Assembly: GCA_030248135.1 (NCBI GenBank)
Contig: JASANC010003385.1
Span: 1 to 64,000, forward strand
DNA: 64,000 bases
Reading direction: 5' to 3'
Source of the DNA: Theristus sp. LFF4_11
Lineage: Eukaryota > Nematoda > Chromadorea > Monhysterida > Xyalidae
A program made the translations under genes and the position numbers. The notes under the pieces were generated by a model. That model was not told where the DNA came from. It saw nothing but the letters and a program-made list of their open reading frames with translations, and made no database searches. Shown here one piece after another: positions 12,401 to 25,900 of this stretch; position 1 is the first letter of the stretch; each line of letters begins with the position of its first letter.

Positions 12401-14223
12401 AAACTGGGATGGATTTTCTTTGCTGGCTCTGGCACTCGGTATGACTTGGCTTGTGAATAGCGTCTTGCATTTCGTTTTTCGATCGCACAAAGTTTATTTC
12501 CAAGGCAAGTGGCAGCCTTTTTCAGGCTTACCAAACGGCACATATCTAGTCAGATTCAGCGCGAAACAACAGAGATACGCAATCAGCCTGAGGTGAGCAT
12601 ATTTGAAGTGATCGTTTTCTGAAGTTTGTACATTTGAACATTTACAAGTTTCCAACTGTGATAAGTTTTGGGATTTCGCTTTTTTTCAGCTTCAACAAAG
12701 AGGTGAAACACGTGAAAATCGAAGTTGCTGAAGACCACCGCTTCTATCTCGACCAATCGCAATATTTCAACAGCATCACCGTGAGTTGTGAAAAATTTAT
12801 ATCTAGATAGTTATTCAAACATTGTTGCAAATTCGATACACTGTTTTTGCTCAATTCGAATTTTGATCCCCATAAAGCTTGTTTCTTGCGACCGTGTGGT
12901 TCCTTCAACATCGGTCTAGTTGCATAAACACAAACAATCGCACTGCAATATACGATGCTGCTCACGCAATGTTGTGGCGTGTGTGTATGTGTTTGATTAT
13001 GATTGTGATTGGGCTTGTGCAACATGAACACATTAAAATGCACAATCTTCCCGTCTTCGCCATTTTGGGTTTTGGTTGCTTGCGTTTTTGTTGGATTCAA
13101 ATGAGTTTACCTCAAATCACTTTTGTGATTTTTCCAGGAACTGATCACTTATTACACAACACACAATTTGCACGAAAGCTTCAACGCTTTGGACACAACT
13201 TTGAGGGCGCCTTTGGTTTCGCACATCCTTTGTGACGCGGTAAGTTTTCAGAAATTTTTTAAGTTTATTACAAAACGGAAAACTTTTAAAAAACTTGTTT
13301 TTCTGAAAAATGCAGTGCAGTTCGAGCTGTTTAATCTGAAAAAAAAACAATCGAATATTCTCAGCTGAATTCCTGTGGCCTGTAAGTCTTGAATTTCGCA
13401 CACAAATTTACTGGCTGATAAAACTATGAAAATCGAAAGGCAGCCACGAAGCCAGCTGCTTTTCACGTGTTTTAATGTGTTTCTATCTGAACATGCACAC
13501 AGAACGGGCAGTTTGCCGGCGGCATTATCAAGCACAAAACAGCTGCTGTTTTGCTGGCGTGTTGCTTTTCAGTGATTCATGATTTGCGGATACTGCATGG
13601 GCGTGCGCTCGTGAAAAGAGGGAATAATTTGACTGAGTGCTTTTCTGACCGCAGATAAACGAGTGAACCCGAGAAAATTTCGGCGAAAATTCAATTATAA
13701 AATGTTGAGTGACGTTTGTTCAGATTGTTGAGCATGACTACGAAGGGACGGACGCGAATTTGCTGTCGCTGGTCAGAGGCCAGCGTTTGATGGTGCTGAG
13801 CAAGCAGGGCGCCGACAAGGGCTGGTGGAAGGGAAAGGTGTTCGGCCAGCCAAAGGTGCCGGCAGTTCTTGTTTCAGTTATTTAGAAGTTGTTGGTATTT
13901 TGTGGTTTAGTAAATCTGGAATTAAGCAACAATTGCTGAACAAGCACCAGCATTCATGAAGCAGTATTTGCGCAGCTGTGTTTTCACATTTGTTTCTCAT
14001 CATCATGAATGCCGCTTAAAACGCGCCAACGCCACTGATCAATCACAGCATCAATAATCAGCAGTAGTAGTTGCGTAGCAAAGTTGCGTGGCTGCTGCTT
14101 CGACTGATATTTTTTCTTGAAACTCAGATCGGCTATTTCCCATTGTCATACGTGAGAGAGCTGCCGTCGGCCAACCAATCAGCTGACGATTCGCCGTCGT
14201 CAACAGAAAAAGAGTTTATCTGA
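3411..14223 (+). CDS. vav: Vav-family Rho/Rac guanine nucleotide exchange factor (24 exons, about 1,009 aa)
   Basis: Vav proteins couple tyrosine-kinase signalling at the membrane to GDP/GTP exchange on Rho/Rac GTPases. Exons read by phase: 3411-3629, 4323-4498, 4634-4729, 5790-6030, 6353-6514, 7006-7145, 7370-7481, 7735-7842, 7997-8068, 8293-8385, 8589-8686, 8969-9131, 9422-9534, 9786-9919, 10389-10508, 10797-10927, 11088-11153, 11360-11558, 11908-12006, 12526-12592, 12690-12780, 13138-13239, 13724-13855, 14128-14223. They total 3,030 nt, in frame. Domain order is the full Vav set: calponin homology (exons 1-2), acidic Tyr-containing segment (DEIYRNL, DEIYSR, GKIYDE in exons 3-4), DH (5-10), PH (11-13), C1 zinc finger with its Cys/His ladder (14-15), SH3 (16-17), SH2 with YLVRF arginine (19-21), C-terminal SH3 (23-24). 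Linker exon 18 is Ser/Gln/Asn-rich. The acidic tyrosines are the expected phosphorylation switch. The start is the first ATG after a short upstream region with purine-rich repeats. Confidence 0.95.
4876..5614. mobile_element. Non-autonomous hAT-like MITE C, copy 2, in vav intron 3
   Basis: A 739-bp near-complete reverse-orientation copy of 2107-2840, with TAGGGTTGTTAAA and TTTAACAACCCTA ends and an exact 8-bp duplication ATCTGGAC (4868-4875, 5615-5622). It lies wholly inside the intron between vav exons 3 and 4, so the reading frame is untouched. With copy 1 it forms a pair of inverted repeats about 2 kb apart spanning vav exons 1-3. Confidence 0.9.
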
Positions 14224-15234
14224 AGTTTTCTTTTCATTTTAAGTGCTTTGAAAAACTGTAATAAGTTTTCTGCCGTTTGTGTAAATTGGTAAAATATAAT
14301 ATTTTCCGTGAATGTCATGTTTTTTTTCATATTTCTCTTTCTTGAAAGCCAGTCAGACATACAGAGGTGACGGCAAATGGACTGATTTATTGAGACTGAC
14401 TGTAATCTTTACTACCCAAAAATTTTCTGCGTGTATTTGTTTGGTAGCTTGGGATGATGTGGTTGAAGTTGTATATTGTAATTATTTGGCAGTTGGCATT
14501 AAATCGGTTCGATCTTGATTCTCGTTTTGTTTTAGTTATCATGCGGATGCGCGAGCGAGCGCCAGCGAGCGGACAGCGCATCACGCATTATATGGCTGAA
14601 TATTCCCTCGCGCGCTTTTTTCAAATTTGCTCGCTGCGTCCAGCGAGCATAGTATAAGCCACAAACTTGGTTCTGTGCACACGAAACGAACACCCAAAGT
14701 TGTGCTTGGAGCCGCGAAAAAAATTTTATCCGACTATTTTTCATACGCTGTAGACACGAAAAACCTATTCTGAAAATTATGTTACTTATTTTCCTTGGTA
14801 TTTTTTTTTTTTCTGGTATGTAATCAACATGTGTTCGCCCTTTCAATTTTTACCTGCGACACTTTCGCAGTCGAACAAAAATGTTCCCTGGGGTAATTCC
14901 ACCCGGAGATTTTGAAAATTGGGTTAATTTTTTACCCAGACCCTGTTTTTGGGTAAAAATCGGGCATTTTTAAAAGTTCGGAGGGTTTTCACCTGGTTTT
15001 AAGTGTTCGCCCTTTCAATTTTTAGCTGGGACACTTTCACAGTTGAACAAAATTTTTTCCTAGGGTAATTTCATCCGTAGATTCTGAAAATTTAGTTTAT
15101 TTTTTTGCCCGGGCATTTTTTGGGGTCAAAATTGTGCATTTTTTAAAGTTGGTAGCATTTTGACTGGGTATCAGTTTTTCACTCTTACAAATTTTGTCTG
15201 AGCTACGAAAAATAGGAGAAATGTTTAGTCCGTA
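14224..15234. other. Intergenic region downstream of vav
   Basis: No gene is supported here. From about 14830 to 15180 a segment starting GTGTTCGCCCTTTCAATTTTTA occurs twice, about 172 bp apart and diverged, and then grades into the satellite array that follows. Around 14545-14650 there is a run of GCGAGC-type words. Confidence 0.5.
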
Positions 15235-17764
15235 GGAATTCAATGCGCTGATCACGGATTTTGGGTTAGTTTTCTTACGTGAGCAACTCTAGATGCCGAA
15301 TCGTGACGATATCGGGCGAATCGGCCGTGGAAATCGGCGAAATCGGTCCACGAACGAAAAACAAGAAAAGGGTGTTTTCCAGGGTAATTCAATGCGCCGA
15401 TCACGAATTTTAAGTTAGTTTTCTTACGTGAGCAACTCTAGATGCTGAATCGTGACGATTTCGGGCGAATCGGCCGTGGAAATCGGCGAAATCGGTCCAG
15501 GAACGAAAAACAAGAAAAAAGTGTTTTCCAGGGTAATTCAATGCGCTGATCACGAATTTTGGGTTAGTTTTCTTACGTGAGCAACTCTAGATGCTGAATC
15601 GTGACGATTTCGGGCGAATCGGCCGTGGAAGTTGGCGAAATCGGTCCAGGAACGAAAAACAAGAAAAGGGTGTTTTCTAGGGTAATTCAATCCGCTGATC
15701 ACGGATTTTGGGTTAGTTTTCTTACGTGAGCAACTCTAGATGCCGAATCGTGACGATATTGGGCGAATCGGCCGTGGAAATCGGCGAAATCGGTCCACGA
15801 ACGAAAAACAAGAAAAGAGTGTTTTCCAGGGTAATTCAATGCGCCGATCACGAATTTTAAGTTAGTTTTCTTACGTGAGCAACTCTAGATGCTGAATCGT
15901 GACGATTTCGGGCGAATCGGCCGTGGAAATCGGCGAAATCGGTCCAGGAACGAAAAACAAGAAAAAAGTGTTTTCCAGGGTAATTCAATGCGCTGATCAC
16001 GAATTTTGGGTTAGTTTTCTTACGTGAGCAACTCTAGATGCTGAATCGTGACGATTTCGGGCGAATCGGCCGTGGAAGTTGGCGAAATCGGTCCAGGAAC
16101 GAAAAACAAGAAAAGGAAAGGGTGTTTTCTAGGGTAATTCAATCCGCTGATCACGGATTTTGGGTTAGTTTTCTTACGTGAGCAACTCTAGATGCCGAAT
16201 CGTGACGATATTGGGCGAATCGGCCGTGGAAATCGGCGAAATCGGTCCACGAACGAAAAACAAGAAAAGAGTGTTTTCCAGGGTAATTCAATGCGCCGAT
16301 CACGAATTTTAAGTTAGTTTTCTTACGTGAGCAACTCTAGATGCTGAATCGTGACGATTTCGGGCGAATCGGCCGTGGAAGTTGGCGAAATCGGTCCAGG
16401 AACGAAAAACAAGAAAAGTGTGTTTTCTAGGGTAATTCAATCCGCTGATCACAAATTTTGGGTTAGTTTTCTTACGTGAGCAATTCTAGATGCTGAATCG
16501 TGACGATTTCGGGCGAGTCGGCCGTGGAAATTGGCGAAATCGGTCCAGGAACGAAAAACAAGAAAAGGGTGTTTTCCAGGGTAATTCAATGCGCTGATCA
16601 CGAATTTTGGGTTAGTTTTCTTACGTGAACAACTCTAGATGCTGAATCGTGACGATTTCGGGCGAATCGGCCGTTGAAGTTGGCGAAATCGGTCCAGGAA
16701 CTAAAAACAAGAAAAGGGTGTTTTCCAGGGTAATTCAATGCGCTGATCACGAATTTTGGGTTAGTTTTTTTATGTGAGCAACTGTAGATGTTGAATCGTG
16801 ACGATTTCGGGCGAATCGGCCGTGGAAGTTGGCGAAATCGGTCCAGGAACGAAAAACAAGAAAAGGTTGTTTCCCTGGGTAATTCAATGCGCTGATCACG
16901 AATTTTGCTTAGTTTTTTTTATGTGAGCAACTCTAGATGCTGAATCGTGACGATTTCGGGCGAATCGGCCGTGGAAGTTGGCGAAATCGGTCCAGAAACG
17001 AAAAACAAGAAAAGGTTGTTTTCCAGGGTATCTCAATGCGCTGATCACGAATTTTAGGTTAGTTTTCTTATGTGAGCAACTCTAGATGCTGAATCGTGAC
17101 GATTTCGTGCGAATCGGCCGTGGAAGCTGGCGAAATCGGTCCAGAAGCAAAAAAAAAACATCCCACAAGAAAAGGGTGTTTTCCAGAGTAATTCAATGCA
17201 CTGATCCCGGATTTTGGGTTAGTTTTTTATGTGAGCAACTCTAGATACTGAATCGTGACGATTTCGGGCGAATCGGCCGTGGAAGTTGGCGAAATCGGTC
17301 CAGAAACGAAAAAGAAGAAAAGGGTGTTTTCCAGGGTAATTCAATGCGCTGATCACGAATTTTGGGTTAGTTTTCTTACGTGAGCAACTCTAGATGCTGA
17401 ATCGTGACGATTTCGGGCGAATCGGCCGTGGAAGTTGGCGAAATCGGTCCAGGAACGAAAAACAAGAAAAGGGTGTTTTCCAGGGTAATTCAATGCGCTG
17501 ATCACGAATTTTGGGTTAGTTTTCTTACGTGAGCGACTCTAGATGCTGAATCGTGACGATTTCGGGCGAATCGGCCGTGGAAGTTGGCGAAATCGGTCTA
17601 GAAACGAGAAACAAGAAAAGGTTGTTTTCCAGGGTAATTCAATGCGCTGATCACGAATTTTGGGTTAGTTTTTTTATGTGAACAACTCTGGATGCTGAAT
17701 CGTGACGATTTCGGGCGAATCGGCCGTTGAAGTTGGCGAAATCGGTCTAGAAACGAAAAACAAG
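15235..17764. repeat. Satellite/minisatellite array, about 149-bp unit, about 17 copies
   Basis: Each unit contains GGTAATTCAATGCGCTGATC, a GTTAGTTTTCTTACGTGAGC block, GAATCGTGACGATTTCGGGC, and a GAAAAACAAGAAAAG tail. GTAATTCA recurs at 15384, 15533, 15682, 15831, 15980 and so on, giving a 149-bp step. Between about 15235 and 16430 three unit variants (GCGCCGATC..AAG, GCGCTGATC..GGG, CCGCTGATC..GGATTTT) follow each other in a repeated order, a higher-order period of about 447-455 bp. Later units are more diverged. The giant retroelement cuts the array at CAAG (17761-17764); the array resumes at 43717. Confidence 0.93.
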
Positions 17765-19153
17765 TGTCACAACGCGGCCACGCAGAAATGAGCGACTTTC
17801 CTTAGTACAGTGCGGTGATCAAGTGCTCTATACAGAAAATTTGCAAAACTACGATGACCTACGCGTTGATTTTCTCAAATGCCCTAGGGTTGCGCGCGCG
17901 TTTCCTAGTTACGCTCCACCAAAGGATGGATCTGAGCGGAGTCATAATGGCCTGGATTTCCTAATTTAAATCTTATGTGGCAACACTAAGTTGCCTGGTG
18001 GGTTCCCTACATGCACATTTAGACAGTTGGTCAAACATGTGGACAGCGCGAGGGTGTCACATTTTTAAGGCGCAAATGGGAGAGAAAGAGAGTGGAGTTT
18101 TTAGTGGACTGTCGTCGTCCAACTAACCTGTTTAATTCACGGTATTTATCGTTGGACCGAAGTCCACAGTCAACTGTTGATGTTGTTGGTGTTGTTTTTT
18201 TTTCTTTTAACTTCCACAAAACTTCTTTGCCACACTTTATTTAAGACAAAATCCAATGGCTCAGTAGACTAACTAAAAGTAGAAAAATTTCAAATTATAT
18301 AGCATGCGATTTTTCATAAAAAATGAAGGTCCCGCCCCCAAAATGTTCTGATTGGTTTCAAAAAGTGGTTTTTCGGATACTGATTGGATGGCGGATTTTA
18401 GTTTTTCTAGTTTACAAAAACTAACATAAAAAGAGGTTTTGTTTTACTGAAAGTTGTTCCGAAGTTTATCAAAACAAACATTAATCATCCCCCCATGTTT
18501 GGTTTTCATTTTTCTCCGGACTTTACAGCAGCGATTTCTAACAACTGATAGGCATGCACAAGCACAACCATTCACCCGAAATTACTAAAGTGTAACGAAA
18601 AATAGCGCAAAAACAAGTAAAGTTAACTAAAGTGACCAGTAAAAATGGGTTACACCCAAATATCGTGCACATGCAAGAAAGTTTTTCTTTACTTTCAAAA
18701 AGAAAACAATTTATAAAGCCAGAAAATGTTTTCTAATCAGTTATTTTGCATCTCCGAAAAATATTCTCGAACAATTACCCTATTTATCAATTTTTTTGTG
18801 TAAACATTCCCGGACATAAAGTTAGCAATACCGTATACCAGCAAGGCCAAAAATTAGAAATTTCATGAAAGTTACCATAACCTGGTTAAATTTTCAGATA
18901 ATTACTTTTGTTTGTTTTTTTTTAAAGCTTTACTAAATTTATGAAGTGAAAAAAAACTAAATTGATTTTTCGCCTGACAAAATAATTTGTTTTAAATGGA
19001 ATATAATGTCCCCATCACCAAGTAGATTTTTGTTTGTGTGTTATCAAGTGTTGTAGTGTTGGTCACGCATTAGTTCCTTTCGATTGTGTTTAGTTGCAGT
19101 TTGTAGTTTGTAGATGCACTTGCAGGTTGAGTCACCAAAATTATTTTGTCACA
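17765..19153 (-). repeat. 3' LTR of the giant element (left copy)
   Basis: 1,389 bp, starting TGTCACAACG and ending TTTTGTCACA on the + strand. It aligns without rearrangement to 42328-43716. The only differences I see are single-base length changes, such as one extra T near 17871-17876 here and one fewer A in the run near 18950. It contains a 62-codon ORF (18031-18219) present in both LTRs, which I do not regard as a gene. Confidence 0.95.
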
Positions 19154-19165
19154 CCTCCCCCTCTC
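19154..19165 (-). other. Polypurine tract (plus-strand primer) of the giant element
   Basis: On the minus strand the bases directly before the 3' LTR read GAGAGGGGGAGG. This uninterrupted purine run abutting the TG of the LTR is the expected RNase H-resistant primer for plus-strand DNA synthesis. Confidence 0.88.
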
Positions 19166-19937
19166 AAAGAATGGATGGCGTCCCCGACATCAGCGGTGCA
19201 AAGTTGGTGGTTCCACAACGTGGAGACAATCAGCAAATCGGTCACGTAAGCGCCATGATATGAGTGAAGCCATTGTTAATGTCCCAGGTGACGGGTTTTG
19301 AAGCATTAGAAGTCACGGCAAATGAGTAGGACACGCCTCAGAAGACAGTTCTGCACGCATTCATCGGATGTACGGAGCAGTTGTGTAGGGGGTGTGCAAG
19401 TGCAGATGATCCACTAGATACGGATAGCTCTTATTGGCTTTTTGTTGTTGTCCGTCAAAAGACCGGTTTTTGAAACACACAAACCGAATTCGGTATCATC
19501 AGCAGAATCAGCAGCATGAAGGAATCATGGATTATCACGGCCCCCATCACCAAATACCCGTGATCACAGAGGTATAAATGAAGCTGTTACAAAACACCAT
19601 GCAGTACTAAGCGTAAAATCGCATGCTTTTAATAGAAGAGATCTTTGTGAAATCGCTGCTGTATGATTATATAGGCTCGCATACCACGAGGGTTCCCCAT
19701 AATTGGTAAAAAGACACATAAAAATGAGAAAAAGGAGAAAAAAGGAAAAGAAGAGAAAATAATAAAAAAAAATAAAATAAAATAAAATAAAATAGTTAAA
19801 AGAACCAATAACAGAACACAAAGGAAAATAAAACAGAGAGCTGAGTCTTAAGATTCCCAAAAGACAAATGAGTGGGGTTCTTTTTTTCTTCTTAAAAAAA
19901 AACGTAAAATATCAGAGCTCGTTCAAAGGAAGATTGA

Positions 19938-22900
19938 CTATTCTATTATTGGAAAATTTCGCTTAGCTTGTGGTCGTTCACGCAGTTGATATCGATGCAT
20001 ACCACCGCGTGGCCTCACTTGCTCAATTTCTTCAGACTCCGCTTCAGAGACTGTGTCAACACCATTGGTGTGGCTTTGACTTGTTTCATCATCAGTTTCA
20101 TGTTCATCTTCTGCTTCAATAGCAGTTTCACTTGAACTGTCACTGTTTGCCTGAGTCTCATCATCAGCTGGTATTGTCTGTTTCTCTTTATTTTGAACGA
20201 TCACCTGATCTAGCCAATCTTCATTTGACGAGTCTGAGCTTGGTATATCTTCGGGGACGGGTTCAAAATCAGGGACAAAAGGTGAGGAAAAAGGTTTCAA
20301 CCTATTGAAATGAACCGTTTGGAGTTTCATACCTTTCACTCCCTCCTTCTGAATGACATAATTTGGGGCCTTTACCTTAATTACTTCATAAGGTCCAGAA
20401 AACTTGGGTTGAAACTTCTTGCTTAATCCAGTTGGGATTTTCTCTACTTTTAAAAGAACACGATCTCCTAATTTAAAAGGCTTACCATGTTTCTTGCGAT
20501 CATAGACGGCTTTTTGTTTGTTCTTGGCTGCATCAATATGTTTATGAGCAAGCTGCCAGGCACTTTGCAGGCGAAATTTTAGTTCGGTGACCCAGTCAAC
20601 TTGATCTACATAACGTCTATCTGGAGTGTTATAAACTAAATCTAAAGGAAGTTTTGGAGATCGTCCATATAGACAATAGAAAGGTGAATATTTGCTGGAG
20701 GATTGGATGGATACCCTGATGGAAAGTAAACAGATTGGTAACAGTTGATCCCAATCGTCGCCGGCATAATTTGTATAGTTCCTCATCATACGGCAAACTA
20801 TTCCGTTTAGTGATTCACATTGACCATTACTTTGGGGATGATAAGCGGTGGTTAATTGGTGTTTTAGTCCTAAAATTTTTGTTACTTCTTTCACTAGATT
20901 TGAAACAAAGTTTCGACCGTTATCAGAAATAATTTTTTTAGGAACTCCATGTCGGCAGATAATTTCATTCACAAAAATTCTAGCAAAAGTTTGCGTAGTT
21001 TGATCCGGAATAGCAAAACATTCGGGATATTTTGTTAAATAATCTATAACACTTAATATACAGGTGTTTCCTTGTTCGGTGAGGGGTAAATTGGTGATTA
21101 AATCTACTCCTATGACATCAAACGCACCTTCAACCGGAATTGGAACTAACGGAGCTCTCGGGTTTTGTGTATTTCGTTTGAATTGTTGACATTTGGGACA
21201 ACCTTTGACATAAGCATTTACATGTTGTCTCATATTCGGCCAATAAAATCTTTCTTGAATTTTCTGAAAGGTCCTTAACTGTCCTGTGTGTCCGCCTCCA
21301 CAAATTGAATCATGATATGATTCTAGTACTCTTTTTATCAATGTCTTAGGAATGGCAGTTCTGGACGGTTGTCCCCTTGGAGAAAATACTAGAATACCGT
21401 CTTTTAATTGAAATTGAGGCAAAATCTTCTTTAGTTTTTCATCGGAGGTCCTTCTGCCATTTTTCAAAGCTTTTACTATTGCACCAAAATAGGAATCGTT
21501 GTCTTGACTTTTTACTAATTCAGAAAAAAGTTGTGAGTCATCCTCAGCATGTTGTTCTTGAATTACAAAAATTTTATTGTTGACATTAGCTAGTAAATCA
21601 GGTTCCGCCGGGTTGTCAGGACTAATCTGCATACCAAAGTTATCATCTGCGTCTGCATCCTTGTTGTCAATTGGTAGTCTAGATAATGCGTCCGCATTAG
21701 CATGCACTCGACCAGGTTTGTACTGTATGTCCATGTATCCATCAAATTGTCGAAGACTTTCTGTCCACCGAAACATAGGACCGGTCAGGTTGGTGAGTTG
21801 CATGATATATTTTAGTGGCCGGTGGTCCGTAATGACTGTAAATTTGTGACCCAGCAAATATGGACGGAAATGTGTTACGCAGAAATATAGACCATATGCT
21901 TCCCTTTGTGTTGTACTCCATCGCTGTTGGCTGGGCGATAATTGTTTAGATACATAAGAAAGAACCTTTTGTTTGCCATTTTCGTCTTCTTGTTGCAAAA
22001 TTCCACCTATCCCAACTTGACTAGCATCTATATACAAATAAAATGGTTTTGAGAAATCCGGGTAGCTTAAAGTCACATTCTCAATTAGACGGTGTTTCAA
22101 AATTTCAAAAGCTTTTTCTTGTTCTGGACCCCAAAGAAAAGGTTCGTTCTTTCTTAATAAACGAGTTAGTGGTTCTGCGACCGTACCAAAATCCTTAATG
22201 AACTCCCTATAAAACTGTATTAGACCAATGAACCTACGTACCTCCTTTTGAGTTGTGGGTGCTGGAAAATTTTTCACAGAATCAAATTTTGCCGGATCGG
22301 GTCTAATTCCATCTTTGCCTATAATGTGCCCTAAAAATTTTAGTTCCTGCTGGCAAAAAGTTGACTTTTTGGGATGTAATTTTAGATTAAACTTTCGCAG
22401 GCGTTGAAAAACTTTTTCAATATGCATCAGGTGTGATTCAAAGTTGGGTGAATAAATTAGTACATCATCAATATACACCAGGGCAGAACCAGCGCAATCG
22501 TTCAATACTGTATTCATCAACCTTTGAAAACTACTAGGAGCATTTCGAATACCGAACGGCATACAAACCCAGTCGTAACTTCCAAACTCACAACCAAATG
22601 CTAACTTATGTACATCCTCCTCTTTAACTTTCACTTGGTAGTACCCAGACTTTAAATCCAAAGCAGTAAAGTACTTTGCAGAACCTAACGAATGTATGAT
22701 TGTATCCAACCGTGGTAGTGGGTATAAGTCGGGGACTGTGACAGCATTTAACCCTCTAAAATCCGTGCAAATTCTTAAGGATCCGTCAGGTTTTGTGACA
22801 ACCACTAATGGTGCTCGATATGGACTGACCGATGGTCGAATGAGGCCCATTTTTAACAATTCTTCTAACTGATCCTTAACAACGTGCTTATGCACTTCCG

Positions 22901-25900
22901 GCAGTCTGTACATGGGCCTGACTACAGGGGCTGAATCTGCAGTTGGTATTGAATGTTCATAGATGTCACAATGCCCTAGTATTCCATCTTGTAACACAAA
23001 CACGTCGGCATATTGTACCAATAATGCCTTTAGTTGTTCTAATTCTGGAGGACTACAAGCAGTATTTGAGAGGTCCACCAGCCCTAAAATTTCGTGATTG
23101 CAATTATTTGTTGCTGTGAAAATTCCGCATGTGGGTTGCTGTCTACTATCCTGACTATTATCATCTTCAGTGGTGACTTTACAGAACTGCTCGCCAAATC
23201 CTAGGCAAAGTCCAGCTTTTAATGAAATGGGTTCTAGTGTTGGATTAGCAATTCGAATTGGTAAAACAGTTTGAGAGGAAGTGAATAAAGTTTTGGCACA
23301 TAATACCCCGTGTTGTTTCGGCAGAGAATCACGCTGTTCCAAAATCAAATCTGGTCTTTGTCTACTTCCGCCGACTCGACACATCACCAACATTTCACAG
23401 CGCGGGGGGACAGTGACATCATTCAACACTTGAACTTCCCAAGCTTGTTTTCCGTCGGGTTTCTCATCTGAGTTAAATGGAATTTGTTTTCCTGCAATAC
23501 TCATATATTGTTTCTCAAAATCGAGGGTCATTCTTCTGAAGATCTTGAGTACGTTATTCCCCAGCAGAACATCAAAAGGGGCTTCATCTAAAACCAGGAA
23601 TTCATGAGTGTGAGTTTCATTCCCAATTGAAATTTGTGCCACTGTACTCCCCACAAATGCTAAAGAATTGTTGGTAATGCCAGATGCCGTTTGTTGAGTT
23701 GGCTTAACTGGTTCATGAGGAATGGTTTCCAGATACTTTTTGTCTACCACTGAAGTGAATGAACCCGTATCAATTAAGGCTAATGCCGAAAATCCGTTAA
23801 AATAAACTAGAGTGGTAACCATCACATTCTGTCCACCGGTGCTTTCCGATTCAGTGCCTTCATGGATCATTGCAATCAATTGTGTAGTAGTTTTCAATTT
23901 TGGAATGGTTGGCGGAAATTTTTGAGGGGCTACGGCTGTCATACTTGTTGATGACTGGCTACTAGTAGCTATTTCTTCTGGCCGCGGTCGCGGCGGAATT
24001 TCTGGCCGTTCATTTCCACGCGGAAAAGTCTGACTTCCCCTATTAAGTGAGACAAATTCCAAGTCATCCGTGGTCAATGCTCGGCCCCTTCTAAACCGTA
24101 CCTTGGTGTGATCTGGCACACTAGTGGATGAACGTCTGAACCACCTTCTCCATCTGAAGTTCATGTCGGTCATCTCTTTCAGCCATTTCCAAAATTTTGC
24201 CAGAAGATCCGGAACCGAAAATAAGAAAGCTCTTCTATGGTTTCCAGGGCAGCAATGAGCCACTATTATATGCAAATAAACGTAAATAGCGGCGATAAAC
24301 AAAAATAGCTGTTTAAAATCTAATACCAAGCCATGCATAAACCCTAAAGTACCTTTTGCAACTACTTGACTAATAATTTGGTTAGCTGCGATGGAAGGGT
24401 TAGACATATCGCGTGCCCCAAGTGCTTTAAGTATTTCATTTTGCTTGAACAAAGAACCTGACACATCATTGAGGGAAATGTGGTTATTTAACACGGACAA
24501 ATTATAAATGACGATTTCTTTCCAAATAATTGGATTAGCATCCCAAAGCAATTCAGTTAGATTATAATGCAAAATATCAAGTGCCATTGGTTCTTCTAAT
24601 AGGTTCAGGATGCCAGTTTTAGCGTCATAATTGTAATAATTGTCGTGTAAATAAACTGGCAGCTCTTGAACTAAGGTACAGTCCACAGGTAACGTTTGAG
24701 TGTGGATAATGTTAGTTTTACTATCTAAATATGCTCGAAAATGCGAACCATTCAAATTTACTTGAATGGGTATCTGAGTTGTGCAAGTATTGTTCATTGG
24801 CAATATCACATACTGTTCAGTGGATAGAGTTTTACAAGGGAAAACGTCAACAATAGAGCCACCACTAGTGGCAAAGATGTCCGACCGATTCAAAACAGCC
24901 CTAAGTGCAAGAGTTGGTTCCGCAAGAATTTGAGCCTTCAATATTTCGATCATAGTTTGCATACTCATGCAGGCTTGAAGCATGGCTGTTTGAAAAGAAT
25001 GGTGAATGTTCATGTGTAGGTCAAAATATAAAGCATTCAATTGGGCCGCTAGTTGGTCGGACATCACCACTCCACCCTGTTCTTTCAATTCGTCCGGATC
25101 AAATCCTAGTCCTCCGGCAGGTGCCTCATCTAAGTTATGCCATACATTCCCGTTTACTTTTCGAGCCCCACGGGTGTTGTGGGTGATGGCTAATTTGGAT
25201 GCCGAATGAAGGGACGGGAGATTGACATTAGACTCCTGGAACCGGTCTGAGGGTTGAGATGTTTCAGTTGAACGGATTAAAGTTGAAGTTTGTGGAATGG
25301 GTTTCTGGGTGTGTTTTTCAGTGACTGTGGATGTTATAGTTTGCGTTGTTGTCACCTTAGTTGAGGGTATGGTTGAAGTTGTGGTTGTACTAGTAATTAT
25401 AGGGGTCGTGGTGGTAGTAGAGGAAGTCATTGGGTAGTTAGTGGTGTGGCCAGTTGTTGAAATGGTGGCTACTGGCAATTCCTGTGTAAGTATGTTTGGC
25501 TTTTCTTTTAAAGAAAAAGGTGTTAATGTGTCAAATTTTCGCGTGCTGGTTGTTTGTCCTGCCACTACGAAGTCTTGGTAGAGTAATATGTTTCCGTCTT
25601 GTTTTAATTGTCGCGTCTGTCGCACTCGGTCGGGACTTATATAAGGTCTATACGCAATGCCTTGAGGTGATATCCAAAGAGGTTTTCCATCACAAGCTAA
25701 TACTTTATTTTTGTCATCTAGAGTTAGGCCAAGCATGAGGTCATCGCTAAGCCAGTTTTTTGAGTAAATTGTCCCGTTCATTACTTTGTAGTCAATGTAT
25801 GTACAATTGGTCTTTGGTTCTACGTTCCATAACATATAACTGTTATCTCTCAGACTACATGAAGCTGCGTAATAATTACAATGACGCACACTACCCGCAC

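Noticed and set aside
15235..17764. Possible CRISPR-like regular repeat array
   Set aside because: Units are contiguous with no unique spacers, at about 149 bp, in a eukaryotic genome; this is a satellite.
18031..18219. 62-codon ORF repeated exactly at 42593-42781
   Set aside because: It lies in both LTRs and is duplicated with them; the composition is not protein-like and it has no start context or partner.
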